Positions 20,167 through 32,000 of a stretch of DNA of 64,000 nt are shown here, piece by piece. The position numbers and the translations under genes were made by a program. Every line of letters starts with the position of its first letter. Position 1 is the stretch's first letter. Source of the stretch: Triticum aestivum (taxonomy: Eukaryota; Streptophyta; Magnoliopsida; Poales; Poaceae). The DNA is taken from assembly GCF_018294505.1 (NCBI RefSeq), contig NC_057794.1, positions 187,955,716-188,019,715 on the forward strand, in the 5' to 3' direction. The notes below the pieces were generated by a model. That model did no database searches and was not told the origin of the DNA. It saw nothing but the letters and a program-made list of their open reading frames with translations.

Positions 20167-23100
20167 ATGTCCGGATCCGGAAGCCAAGGCAAGTGGATGG
20201 TCTCCTCCGTCAAGGAGAAGGACATTACTGAGCTTCGGGCAGCCGGATACTTGGCGAAGGAAATCGCCCACCGTCTTCCAGCCCAGGGGCAAGTCGTCCC
20301 CATGCCGAAGCCCAACGAGAGGGTGGTATTAATCCCTCATTTCCTCCGTGGGCTAGGGTTTCCACTCCACCCTTTCGTTTGCGGGATGATGTACTATTAT
20401 GGGATAGACTTCCATGATCTATCCCCGAACTCCTTCCTCAACATCTCGGCGTTCATCGTCGTGTGTGAGGCCTTCCTCCGCATCCAACCCCACTTCGGCC
20501 TGTGGCTCAAGGTATTCAACGTGAAGCGGAAGGTGGTGGATGGCCAGCACACAGAGTGCGGAGGTGCCATGGTAAGCAAGCTGACTAATGTCTCCTGGCC
20601 GAAAGGCACTTTCGTGGAGACTGTCAAGGAATGGCAGAAACAATGGTTCTACATCACGAAACCCCGCGGCCCAAACTGGGCCGCAGCTGCCGAATTTAAC
20701 TCCGGCGCCCCAATGCGGCTCACCTCCTGGGTTGAGAAGAGCCCGAACTGGTGTTCGCCAGATGAGCTGATAGCACTGCAGACGCGCGTTCAAAGTATGA
20801 TGGACAAGGACATCAAGCTTGTCGATATAATCTAGGTGATGCTAGTTCGCCAGATTCTCCCGTGCCAAAGTTGAAGCCGCCCTCTATGGGAATTCAATCC
20901 GAAGAAGCACCATACCCTGAAGAGGCTCTTCGAAACTAGCCACGAAGACGCCTGGAAGTTGCTCTTCAAGGTATGTTATTTTTAACTCATCCCCTACTTG
21001 CTTGTTTCAAGGATGATATCTAAGCTTATTATTATCATTGCTTCTTCAGGATTAGATGGAGAGGGCGTAGAAGATCCAGTGTCCAGCTCCGCTGCCTGAA
21101 GAACCAGTCATTCCACGTTTAGCGAAGATGTTGGTGCCGGTGGCCTATACGGCGCTGGCGAAGAAGGCCACGGGGAAGGCCAAGGGGGTCCGGAGTGGCC
21201 CTGCCCGCAAGGGCGCTTTGTACACGACGTCCGAAGACAAGACCCGCTCCTCCATCGCCGAAGACGACGATGATGTGGAGGAGGAGGAGAGTGATTCTCC
21301 CCATGATGAGGGGAGGAAGAAGAGGGCGGCCTCCACAAATCTGGAGGCGGAGGCGCCCAAGATGGATAAGTCCGCATGGGACGTCGAAAGCAGCCCGGAG
21401 CAAAGCCGCCGGACTAAGCCCCTAGCAGCCTCGTGAGTACTAAGAACCCACACTTGTTTATTTATCCGGCATCTTCACCCTATGGCATTAATATGGTTAG
21501 TCGTGTTATTGTAGTCCGGCCCATGACAGCCCCCAACGATCCTCGTCAAGAGGCTCGTTGGACTCAAAGGAGATAGCTAGCGAGACACTGTCGGCCGCTT
21601 ACTCTCCCGAGGCCAAGGTAGACATCGAGGTGCTGTCCTGAAGGACCTTCCCTGGCCAGGGAGAGGTTCGAAGGTCGTCAAGGCGGCACCAGAGGGTGAT
21701 ACCTCGGCCGCCGGACACATGGGGGAACAAGCCCCCATGGAGACTGACGAAGGGGCCATACTCAGTTTTGCCCCCCTCTGAGCACGGATCAGGAGGCCCA
21801 TACGGCCCTGGAGTCCGACAAGCAACCTCCATAAAGAGAAGGAGGCATGCCCATCCCACCGGCGACCTCTTCCCTACCAGAGGCGCCGGATAATTTATTG
21901 GAAGCGCTACGAGGAGCTTCCATTGTGGAAGACCACTGTATCCTTATGGGTACGCTGATTGAGAAGGTTCAATCCGTCAAGAGCGGACAGACCGAAGCAT
22001 GCAACGGCATGCTGACAATTTTTGAGGTAAGCAGCATTTAACCGAGAAAATCTCCACATAGACAGTAGCCCCTGAGACACTATCCGGTGTTCGGAAAGAA
22101 AAACCAGATAGAGGATCAATTGAATTTCGTAGGGAACTAACCAAGTGTGTTTGATGTGAATAAGTAGGCATCGCTGCTGGCCGCGACTTCTCACACTGCC
22201 GAAGTCTCCGGAATAAAGCAGAAATTGGAGCGAGCCGAAGAAGAACTTGGCCAGGCGAGGAAGCGGCTGGAAGACCAGCAAGGTATGCAATGGCTCGCTA
22301 TATATTCGGAAAGAGTAAATGATGTATGGTGACTGTAGTGTCATTATATGTGTAGGGGCGACAACCAAGGTCGCGGCCGTGAAAGAGGCCTTGGCCGAAG
22401 CCGAGGGGAAAGCTGTCAAGGAGCAGGCCGCTTGCAAGAAGCTGAAGGCCCGACTGAACAAGGTCCAACAAGAGCTCCAGGACACGGTGAAGAACTACGA
22501 GACCCTGGAGGGCGATGTTTTGGATCGAGAGATCGAGATCTCCAAGGCTCGTCAAAGCACGGAAGCGGCTCGGGTTGAAGCCCAGGGTGCCTTCTAGGAG
22601 ATACAGGAGGCCAGGAAGATCACGGCGGGTAATGCATTTAGTATGCAAAGCAAATATATGAAGAAGAAGTATTTCTTACTAACCCAGATTCGGAGTTCTC
22701 TAGGAGCCTTCGCAGATCTGCCACCCAGTGTGTCCGATGCCGCAGAGTTCTTTCGAGCCGAAGAAGGGAGCTCCACAGAGAGATTGTTCTGGTCGCAGTA
22801 TCTTGCGCAAGAGCATCCCGCGCCCTTCACCGATCAGCTGAAACAGCTGGTGGAGCTACATAGGGTGGCCGAACTAGCCATGAAGTATTTGATAATCCGG
22901 TTATGGCCAGCCGAAGCTATGCCTGGCAGCTACTTCGGGCTCGTGAAGCGGCTGGTGAACGCCTATCCTGGGCTGGACGTCTTCAAGCGATCGGCCTGTA
23001 TTGAAGGTGCATGCATGAACTTCGCCCGCTGCAAGATGTGGTGGGCAAAGATGGACGCCGTTGAGCTGGCCAAGGGGCCGTCAGAGGGCAAGGAGCACCG

Positions 23101-23167
23101 CACACCCGAGCGTTATTTTGTAGATGTCGTAGAGGGGTCTCGCATTGTAGCAACGAAGTGTGGGTAA
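20167..23167 (+). pseudogene. Multi-exon antisense gene of Fatima-like copy 2 (PF04195-like protein)
   Basis: ATG at 20167. Inferred exons: 20167-20970, 21050-21432, 21515-22026 (possibly with another intron), 22168-22282, 22356-22628 and 22688-23167. All introns have GT..AG ends. At four junctions (20970/21050, 21432/21515, 22026/22168, 22282/22356) splicing keeps the frame. The N-terminal domain has IPHFLRGLGFPLHPFVCGMM and HFGLWLKVF, the hallmark of PF04195 plant proteins. Then come an acidic Asp/Glu run (21265-21300), a coiled coil (22180-22600) and a C-terminal part with RLWPAEAMP...FKRSACIEGA, matching the C-terminal segment of copy 1. Stops at 20833, 21053 and 21077 are TAG where CAG fits; others and a frameshift near 21640 also break it. 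Role unknown. Confidence 0.75.
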
Positions 23168-24271
23168 GACATTATTTTTGAATGAATGCATTCATGTTGT
23201 CTTTGCCTTGTATGATGAGGCAAAACTGTTATGTATGAAATCTGAGGGTTGGCCAGTCGTCTACTTCTGCCCCCACATAGGAAATACAAAGGTGGTCGGG
23301 ATGGAATCTAAATAATCTTGATCCAATTATATGGTCCTTGAAGGAGTTGTTTAGTGCAACGAACCATGCAACCAGACTATGCGGCTTTAATGCCCTCACT
23401 TAGCCATAGGAGTTCGACAATAAAAACATGGGCGCAACCCCTAGTATCCAAACTAGAGTGCTATAAGCGTCTGATCGAAAAGTACCGATCCTTCACGTAA
23501 TGCGGAAGAAATCTCCAATGATTTGCAACCTCCGAACAGCTGACCGGCTCTCGCCGCATCATGGCAGCCAGTTTTTGGCTTTCTCTACTGAGGTGCTCTT
23601 TTGGATAAACCAATGCACAATCTCAGTAGTTCTCCCTTTACTACCTTAGCCGATATAGTGGAACGTAAGGTAGCAAGCACAGGAGCTGGGCAACCCAACT
23701 ATTGACCAAAGACATGATTCGGAGCCAATGCATATAATGCTAAATTCGGGGTGCCGAACTATACTATAAAAAGTGTTCAGACTTTTGTTGCCGTAGTGTG
23801 GGGTGCTATGAAGCCCCTGGCAAACATCAAACGGTACCAAAGTGTATGGGTGGTACCTGATAAAGTTACCAAAAAAAGGAAAGATAAAAGGAAGCAAAAA
23901 GAAGAACAAGTGTTAAGTTAGAGCCGTAAAATTTGAGCCGCAAACTGTTCTTATTATAATTTCTTTGGTGCGTTAAAGTGCGTTTATACAAGTAATGCAA
24001 TAAGCAGAAGGCTAGTTACTATGCCTTAACCAAGGGAGAGCTGCACATGGTTCCTGAAAAGCAGGTAGAGTGATCGTTAACAAAACCACTTAGAGAAGTC
24101 CCCCATATGCCTGTGCTCTTGCCGCCTTGGTGTGTTTTGTCCTTTCAGAGTACCGATGATCAGGCCATCAGATGGGGCCTGCGAGATTGAAACCTCAAAA
24201 GGAAATGAATAAAAAGTGAAAGTATGTGCGTATCCGGTGTCGGTTGAGCCGTACTGTGGATCACAAGCCGG
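23168..24271. other. Non-coding region where RT and integrase are missing in Fatima-like copy 2
   Basis: About 1.1 kb between the antisense gene and the protease remnant. In copy 1 the corresponding interval holds reverse transcriptase, RNase H and integrase (over 3 kb). No catalytic motif of these was found here. The content is AT-rich and not recognised. Confidence 0.55.
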
Positions 24272-25057
24272 CTATGCCTCTATCGATGCCCATGGAATTT
24301 TGAGTGTGTAGCGGTGCAAATGCCACCACTTGACCAGGACTGAGATGGAGGCCGAGCTGTCCTGCTGCAAGGTAGTTCGGACCCTCCTTACAGTGTCTGT
24401 GGGCTCGGCAGCCAAATTAAGGTTCTGCTTGAGAAGGCCGCTCTGTACTCCTGCTGCTAAGGCAGCTGTGTGCTCTTCTATACGGAGGGAGCGTTCCGTA
24501 TTTCCATTGACTGTTATAACGCCACATGGACCGGACATCTTGATCTTGAGATAAGCATAGTGTGGCACTGCGTTGAATCGGGCGAATGCGGTCCGTCAGA
24601 GCAGTGCGTGATAACCGCTGCGAAAGGGGACTATGTCGAAGATTAACTCCTCGCTTCAGAAATTGTCTGGAGATCCAAAGACAACCTCGAGCATGATTGA
24701 GCCCGTACAGTGGGCCTCTACACCTGGTATGACTCCTTTGAAGGTAGTCTTTGTGGGTTTAATCCGTGATGGATGAATGCCCATTTTGCGCACTATATCT
24801 TGATAGAGAAAGTTGAGGCTACTGCGACTATCCATCAGTACTCGCGTCAGGTGGAACCCATCAATTATTGGGTACAGGACCAGTGCGGCTGAACCGCCAT
24901 GACGGATACTGGTCGGATGATCCCGACGATCAAAAGTGATCGGGCATGACGACCATGGATTAAATTTTGGGGCGACTGGCTCTATCGCGTAGACGTCCCT
25001 GAGCGCATGCTTGCGCTCCCTCTTGGGGATGTGGGTAGCGTATATCATGTTTACCAT
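24272..25057 (-). pseudogene. Protease-region remnant of Fatima-like copy 2
   Basis: Minus-strand fragments (25057-24656 and 24568-24272). The protease core reads VLMDSRSSLNFLY, where copy 1 has LMDGGSGLNLIY; the glycine after the catalytic Asp-Ser is Arg, so it cannot be active. A segment ending VVFGSPDNF parallels VVFGTPDNY of copy 1. The second fragment (KIKMSGPCGVITVNG) matches the protease-RT linker, after which homology to pol stops. Confidence 0.75.
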
Positions 25058-25393
25058 TTTGACCTGAGGAGGGAACTTCTTCTGTCCCCCTGTGTTTGGC
25101 GGCCGTGGCTCCTCGTTGTCATCTTTGCTTTGCGATCCCTTATCCTTGTTTTCGGCATTTAACTTGCCGGCTTGTTTAAAAACCCAACAATCTCTATTGG
25201 TATGATTGGGTGGTTTGTCTGGGGTGCCATGAATCTAGCACTTACGATCGAGTATGAGGTCCAAGCTAGATGGGTCTAAATTGTTCTTTTTGAACGGCTT
25301 CTTCCGCTGACCAAGCTTAGAGCCACTGAATCCGTCATTGACCGCCGTATCCTCAGTGTTGTCATTGTTATTTCGACGTTTGTACCTGTTGCA

Positions 25394-27680
25394 TCAAGAC
25401 TTGTCGGTGCAATTTTTAGCTTCAGGGGTGCCGGAAGCGCTTGCATTGTTTTTGCTACGGGCCAGCCAACTATCCTCACCCGCGCAAAAGCGGGTCATGA
25501 GTGCCGTGAGGGCCGCCATGGACTTTGGCTTCTCTTGGCCGAGGTGGCGGGTGAGCCATTCATCACGGATGCTGTGTTTAAAGGACGCTAGGGATTCGGC
25601 ATCCGGAAAGTCAACTATATGGTTCTTTTTAGATAGGAACTTGGTCCAGAATTTCCTAGTGGACTCCCCAGGCTGCTGAACTATATGGCTTAAGTCATCG
25701 GCATCCGGAGATTGAACGTATGTACCTTGGAAGTTATCAAGGAAGGCTTCTTCCAAGTCCTCCCTGCTGCCGATGGAGTTTTGGGTAGGCTGTTCAACCA
25801 GTGCCGTGCTGGCCCTTTGAGTTTCCAGGGGAGGTATTTAATGGCATGAAGGTCATCACCGCGAGCCATATGAATGTGGAGGATGAAGTCTTCGATCCAT
25901 ACCGCGGGGTCTGTGGTGACATCATATGATTCTATATTCATGGGTTTAAACCCCTCTGGGAATTCATGTTCCATGACTTCGTCGATGAAGCAATGATGGT
26001 GTGCGGTGCCTCTATATCTGGCCGTATCGTGACGTAGCTCGTCTGCGGCTTTCAGCTCGCGCATGACTAGGTTTGTCAGGTCCAAATAGATGGCCGTCGT
26101 CGCGTGTCGTGGCGCGTCCTCGCGATCTGTAAATCGATCCGGTATGTCCTGCTTTATTGTTCAGGTCATGTTGAAGGTCATATGTATGACCGTGAGCTGA
26201 TTTACCTCTGCCTCTCCAATGAGGAGGGGCGGGCGTGTGTTCGGTTAGAGTTGCCGCTTTGTCCCAGCCACGTGGTGGTCGGTCAGTCGTATTGCGCGAT
26301 GGTAGTATGTGTTCCGGCGCCTCGTCGTCAAGCTGAGGTAGTAATTTGCGCTTCGGGTAGCGTTTGGCCGGGTGCTTAAGGCCATATTCTTCAGCAGCTA
26401 GCACGTCAGTCCATTTATCGTTGAGTAGATCTTGGTCAGCTTGAAGCTGCTACTGCTTCTTTTTCAGGCTTCTTGCAGTGGCTATTAGCTGGCGCTTGAA
26501 GCGCTCCTGCTCAAGAGGTTCATCAGGCATGATGAAATCCTCGGTGCTGAGGCTCGCCTCATCCTCGGAGAGTGGAAGATAATTACTGTCCTTCGAGTCC
26601 TCCTGCTTGGCCTGTTTACCAGGGATAACCTGCCCATCTTCCCATTCATCATGTTCGGTAGCTGCGTCAGCAGGGTCTTCGTTGTCTTCGGCACCTTCCG
26701 GGGTGTTATCTTCTCCTATGCCGGTGTTTGTATCTTTACTGCAGCGTGACTTAGAGCGACGCCGCTGACACTGGTGTTTCGATTTTATCTCAGGAGGTTT
26801 ATCCTCAACTGGATCTTCTTTGTCATTGCCACTGTTCTCCTTTGGTGCATCTACCATGTATACATCGTACGAGGAAGTGGCCGTCCAGCGTCCGGTGAAC
26901 GGAGGGTCCTGGGCCTCTTCTTCTCCGACATCGTCATCCATACCGTCAATGTCATCGGAGTCGTAATAGAGCATGTCAGTTAAGTCTTCGACAGTGGCTA
27001 TGAAGTGGGTGGAGGGTGGGGAGCGAAATTCTCTGTCATCAGTTTCTAGCTCGAACCGGATAGAGTTCGGCTGTGAATCCCATGCTAAGGACAATTTTTT
27101 AATGAGTTTAGCACATCGCCCAAAGGCGAGTGCTGGAAGATGTCTACAGCGCTGAATTCGAAGATCGACAAACGATCAAGTTCGGCGTCCGCGGACTCAC
27201 ACAGTTCAGAATTTATTGCCGGAGACGAGTCTGGGACTCGGTAACACAGATATCGTGTGAGGTTAAGTCTATGTACGACTCCAATGCCAGGGAGTCTGTG
27301 GCCTCCGTGGTGGGGTTGAGCCTCAGTTCCTTGGATGGCGCAGTATGCTCTAGATCTAGGGCCAGAGTGGTTACAGGAGCTATCTCCTGGATGCTGTCCG
27401 ATGACAGATTTAGGTCATGTCCATTGGGGTGACCAGGAGTGGTTGTCGCGGTCTTGAATCTGGCGAAGATCAAGTCTCCATGGATGTCTGCAACATAGTT
27501 CAAGCTCCAAAATCTAACCTGGTGGCCAGGGGCATAGCTTTAGATATGCTCCAGATGGCCAAGCGAGTTGGCCCGCAGTCTAAAGCCGCCAAACACGAAG
27601 ATCTATACGGGGAGGAAGACTCCCCCCTGGATAGCATCGTTGTAGATGATTGAAGGAGCCATCGAACCTCTTGATGACGG
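25394..27680 (-). pseudogene. Gag region of Fatima-like copy 2
   Basis: Long decayed minus-strand coding region. From the 5' side: an N-terminal part (27503-27213), an acidic Asp/Glu-rich block (27094-26450), a basic Arg-rich block (26404-26012), then the Gag core (26085-25394) with AVWIEDFILHIHMARGDDLH, LKGPARHWLNSLP and TRKFWTKFLSKKNHIVDFPD, which belong to the retrotransposon gag fold. Frames change several times. Compared with copy 1 the capsid-like core is more complete, which suggests copy 1 has lost part of it. Confidence 0.7.
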
Positions 27681-27709
27681 CATAGTGGAACCCTCAATGA
27701 AAGCTCCAT

Positions 27710-28186
27710 TATCGGTGTCAAAACCGGTGGATCTCGGGTAGGGGGTCCCGAACTATGCGTCTAAGACGATGGTAACAGCAGATAGGGGACACGATGTTTT
27801 CCCCAGGTTCGGGCCCTCTCTATGGAGGTAATACCCTACGTCCTGCTTGAGTTATCTTGATGAATATGAGTATTACAAGAGTTGATCTACCACGAGATCG
27901 TAATGACTAAACCCTAAAGGTCTAGTCTGGCTATGATTATGAGGATTCGGCCTATCTACGGACCTAGCCCTCCGGTTTATATAGACACTGGAGGGATCTA
28001 GAGTCACAAGGTCGGTTACAAAGAAAGGAATCTTCATAGTTGGTCGCCAAGCTTGCCTTCCACGCCAAGGAGAGTCCTATCCAGACACGGGTGGAGTCTT
28101 CGGTCTTTGTATCCTTAAGGCCCATCAGTCTGGCCCATATCCAATAGATCGGACACCTGAGGACGCCTTAGTTCAGGACTACCTCA
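27710..28186 (-). repeat. 5' LTR of Fatima-like copy 2
   Basis: 477 bp. The inner end reads TATCGG instead of TGTCGG; the outer end ACCTCA is followed by the TSD CCGGC. Contains a 14-bp stretch near 28123-28136 absent from the left LTR. The minus-strand primer-binding position is just left of 27710. Confidence 0.9.
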
Positions 28187-28191
28187 CCGGC

Positions 28192-28439
28192 CGTAGTCAA
28201 AGTCGATTCAACTAAAGTTGGAGAAACAGACACCCGCCAGCCACCTGTGTGCAAAGCACATTGGTAGAACCAGTCTTATGAACGCGGTCATGTAATGTCG
28301 GTCCGGGCCGCTTCATCAAACAATACCACTGAATCAAAGTAGGATGTTGGTGGTAGGCAGTATGACTATTATCGCTCACAACTCTTTGTGTTCTACTCGT
28401 GCATATCATCTATGCATAGACCTGGCTTGGATGCCACTG
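28192..28439 (-). other. Copia leader (second part) and primer-binding site
   Basis: Continues the Copia leader after Fatima-like copy 2. At 28425-28439, next to the LTR, the minus strand reads GTGGCATCCAAGCCA. This is the primer-binding place of Angela/BARE-type elements, a diverged initiator-Met tRNA complement (canonical TGGTATCAGAGC). Confidence 0.65.
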
Positions 28440-29059
28440 TTGGGGAACGTAGCATGCAATTTCAAAAAATTTCCTATGATCACGCAAGATCTATCTAGGA
28501 GATGCATAGCAACGAGATGGGGAGAGTGTGTCCATGTACCCTCGTAGACCGAAAGCGGAAGTGTTAGGTTAACGCGGTTGATGTAGTCGAAAGTATTCAC
28601 GATCCAACCGATCCAAGTACCAAACGTATGACACCTCCGTGCTCAGCACACGTTCAGCTCGATGATGTCCCTCGAGCTCTTGATCCAATAGAGGACCGAG
28701 GGGGAGTTCCGACAACACGAAGGCGTGGTGACGGTGATGGTGATGTGATCCGCATAAGCACTACGACAATATGACTGGAGGAGTAAACTGTGGAGGCGGG
28801 CACCGCACATGGCTAAGAGATTTCTTGGTGTGTCTTTGGGGTGCCCCCGCCCCCGTATATAAAGGGGGGAGGACGAGGCAGGTGGCCAGGAGGGGCGCGC
28901 CATGGGGGGAGTCCTACTTGGACTCCTAGTCCAAGTAGGATTCGCCCCCCTTTTCCTTTCTCCATAGAGGGAAAAGGAAGGAGAGGGAGAGGGAAAGGGA
29001 AGAGGGGTGCCGCCCCCTCCTCCTTGTCCTATTAGAATCCCTAGGAGGGGGCGCGCGGC
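28440..29059 (-). repeat. Partial 5' LTR of the Copia element
   Basis: Begins on the plus strand with TGTTGGGGAACGTAGCATGC, the inner end of a Triticeae Angela-like LTR in reverse, and runs until cut by the Sabrina-like element at 29060. The rest of the LTR lies right of the window. A 13-bp perfect palindrome with a 3-bp loop lies at 28912-28940. Confidence 0.75.
28912..28940. repeat. Perfect 13-bp inverted repeat with 3-bp loop in Copia LTR
   Basis: Arms TCCTACTTGGACT and AGTCCAAGTAGGA around a CCT loop. It would form a stable hairpin in LTR RNA of either strand. It is embedded in a GC- and purine-rich LTR section near TATATAAAGG (28856-28865). Confidence 0.9.
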
Positions 29060-32000
29060 TGATACGTCTCCAATGTATCTACTTTTCCTAATGCTTTTCC
29101 TCTTGTTTTGGACTCTAATTTGCATGATTTGAATGAAACTAACCCCAGACTGACGCTGTTTTCAGCAGAACTACCATGGTGTTGTTTTTGTCCAGAAATA
29201 AAAGTTCTTGGAATGGAATGAAACATTGCGAGGAATTTTTATATAATAAAAGAGAATTCCTGGAGCCAAGACCTATAGAAGGGGCCACCTAGGTGGGCAC
29301 AACCCACCGTGGCGCGCCCCCCTCACCGGGCTCGCCCAGGTGGGTTGTCCCCACCTGGTGGCCCCGTAGACCCTGATTCCAACTCCATAAATACCTACTT
29401 TTTCCAAAAAAATCAGGGAGAAAGATTATTGTGGTCCATGAGACGGAGCTGCCGTCACCTCCTGTTCTTCATCGGGAGGCCAGACCTGGAGTCCATTTGG
29501 GGCTTTGGAGAGGGGGATCTTCGTTCTTCGTCATCACCAACCCTTCTCCATCGCCAATTCCATGATGCTCCCCACTAGGGGTGAGTAATTTCTTCGTAGG
29601 CTCGCTAGTCAGTGAGGAGTTGGATGAGATTATGGGGACCCCGACTCATAAGTCGTGATCACCGAATGCAGGTGTGTGGTGATCCCAGAGATCAATGCTC
29701 ACTGAACACACAGAAGCTATATAACAGGAGTCTTACATCCATACATACCGTCTTACATAAATTATGACCATTATGGTCAAGTCTTGAGTATAACTTCACA
29801 GCGGAAATCTTCATCGATAACTTGGACCCATGCCATCTGTCTTAACCCTATAGGCATTCTGACTGCGAAGCGTCCTAGCTCGCATGTTCTTCACCGAAGT
29901 ATTCTTCATCATATCATTTTCTTTCATGCCTGGCCAATAAAATAACTAGTGGCAAGCGAATGAGTACTTTGAATGTAATCGCAAGCAACCCAAGAGTGCT
30001 AACAGAATAATTATGCAAGGCTCTACTGCTGATTTGGCATTTTTGTAGAAAGCTAGTTTTTCTCATGTAAGTATGATCATCATTTATCAAGGACATGAAT
30101 GTGTCTGCAACAAGTATCAGGAGGTTACAGACATCAACATCGAGAAAGAGTTATGAACAACTCAAGCTCGAGCTCTCCGTGACTTCCTCACGAATCACAT
30201 CGACAGATTTACCAAACCGTGTTGTTTTCCAGAAACTTATGGACATAGTCTAAGCAGCACCACCCAACTGTCCTTGACCGTGGACATGGCTATTCGAATA
30301 GTTTGACACTCTGTAGAGGTTGCACACTTTACCCACAAGATCCAGGAAGCTTCCGTGTCATCCACGACCCGCGGTACCTTAAGTACCCGGGGTAAGCACC
30401 CGATCACTACCTTTCCCTAGTCGTTACCAACATAGAGTCACTCAATTGGTAACAGCTCCTGTGCCAAACATTTTCACAATTTAATTTGGTGGACCCACGC
30501 TCCCATACTCATCACATCTCGCATGCACGGGGGTACCAACGGTGTGTCCGGTGCCCTGTGAAAACAGTCATGTCTGCCTATCCAAGCACGACCCCGTGCA
30601 GAGAGTGACAATGTCACTCCTGTCACTAGTAATGCGGGCATCCATGCTAGCACGAACTAGGTAATCAATAATCCCCCGTCCCATAAGGGGTAGTGTGGTT
30701 GTACATGTTTGGTTAGGACGGTAGACAATCTTAAATTTAATTTGCCTCTGTAAACAACACTTTCATGAATCCTCGGTACACTACCTCCCCACCAAGTAGT
30801 GACCTAATTCATCATCATCTCCCAAGGGCATTAGTGGCACCCACTGGGCTATATGCAAGTATGTCATCCACCACTTGTTTCTTTCCATGCATAACCCTAA
30901 CACATTTTGCATAGCCAACTACTATAGCATATTTCTACAATCCATTAGCACAACTCTAAACAAGGATAGAGTCATGAACAACACAAGTATCAACGGGTAT
31001 GCAACAGAGGCAAGCCCAGCATGGTTGCCATTCAAGAACCATCATGCACTCGATTAAACAGTGAAAATGTTCTCATGATATAAAAGGGTTCAACATGGTC
31101 GAAGGGCTGCTTGCCTGGTTCATCAGAGTCTTCAAATCTTCTGGTCCATCTCAGAGTATTTCATCTACTTCGTCAACTAACATCGGAAACAATCATAGGA
31201 AGCAACACAACAAGGCAGGAAATAAAAGTGCTCTAAAAATGTGAGTTGGACTTTTCTAGGATACCCTTGGTCATATGAGGAATGACCAAAGTGGTTTCAT
31301 TAGGGTTTGATCAATGGATATCTCTGAACATTTCAATCTTATGGAATCGAGGGATTTGTGGATTAGCAAGAAGTGTACAGAAATATATTTTTGAAAAATG
31401 AGCAATGGAACCCATTTAACAAAGGATGATTTTAGAATCTCCTAGGAGTTGGTTCCACTTAATTTGGAGTTCAAATGACTTTCCTATGAATTTGCAAAGT
31501 TGACAAATATGAAGAAATGGCTCATTATTTTGTGTGGCACAAAAAGTATTAAGGAAAATGTCCACAAACTAAGTTATGAACTTAGAAGCATCTAGGAATT
31601 TGAATCATGGCATTTGGATCAAATTTGAGCCCTCTGTGATTTTCTAAAGTTTATGACAAAAATGGAAAAATGGTATTTTGATAATTATTTGTGAAATAAA
31701 TATTTCTGGAAAAATGTGCAACTAGCACCATGAGATAGGGCATGAATTGAGAAACTACTAGAAATTTGAATCATCAAGTTTGGAGTTTATTTGAATTATT
31801 TATGGATTTTACAAATTGTATAGGAAATAAAAAGGAAAAGTTTTATACCCAAACGGGCTGGATCTGGGCGGCAACCGCTTGCACTGGGTGAGACTTAGCG
31901 GGGCAGTGCACTAGGCCTGGCCCAGCTGCACAGCCGCACTGGCGGCAATGATGGCGTTGAAGCCCCCCCCCCCAAGAATACGCCTTGGCCTCGGGGAGAC

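Larger units (their letters stand above)
19175..28186 (-). mobile_element. Fatima-like retrotransposon, copy 2 (reverse orientation, pol-deleted)
   Basis: 9012 bp with LTRs 19175-19641 and 27710-28186 and a perfect TSD CCGGC at 19170-19174 and 28187-28191, inside the Copia leader. The LTRs are the reverse complement of copy 1 type. Gag and protease remnants lie on the minus strand (27680 down to 24272), but no reverse transcriptase, RNase H or integrase is present. A multi-exon antisense gene on the plus strand (20167-23167) fills the 3' half. By eye the LTRs differ more than those of copy 1, so it is probably older. It could only move with enzymes from another element. Confidence 0.85.
1..29059 (-). 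mobile_element. Copia LTR retrotransposon (Angela/BARE-like), base layer of the nest, interrupted
   Basis: Minus-strand Copia element in three surviving blocks: 1-534, 17706-19174 and 28192-29059. They are separated by an antisense-gene Gypsy element (535-17700) and a Fatima-like element (19175-28186), and cut at 29060 by a Sabrina-like element. Each inserted element is flanked by a 5-bp duplication of Copia sequence (ATAGT and CCGGC for the first two), and gag frame and leader join correctly once these are removed. Order on the minus strand is partial 5' LTR, primer-binding site, ~1.2-kb leader, gag, zinc knuckle, protease. The rest of pol and the 3' LTR lie left of the window. The LTR end and leader resemble Triticeae Angela-type Copia elements from memory; the superfamily call is firm, the family name is not. 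Confidence 0.8.
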
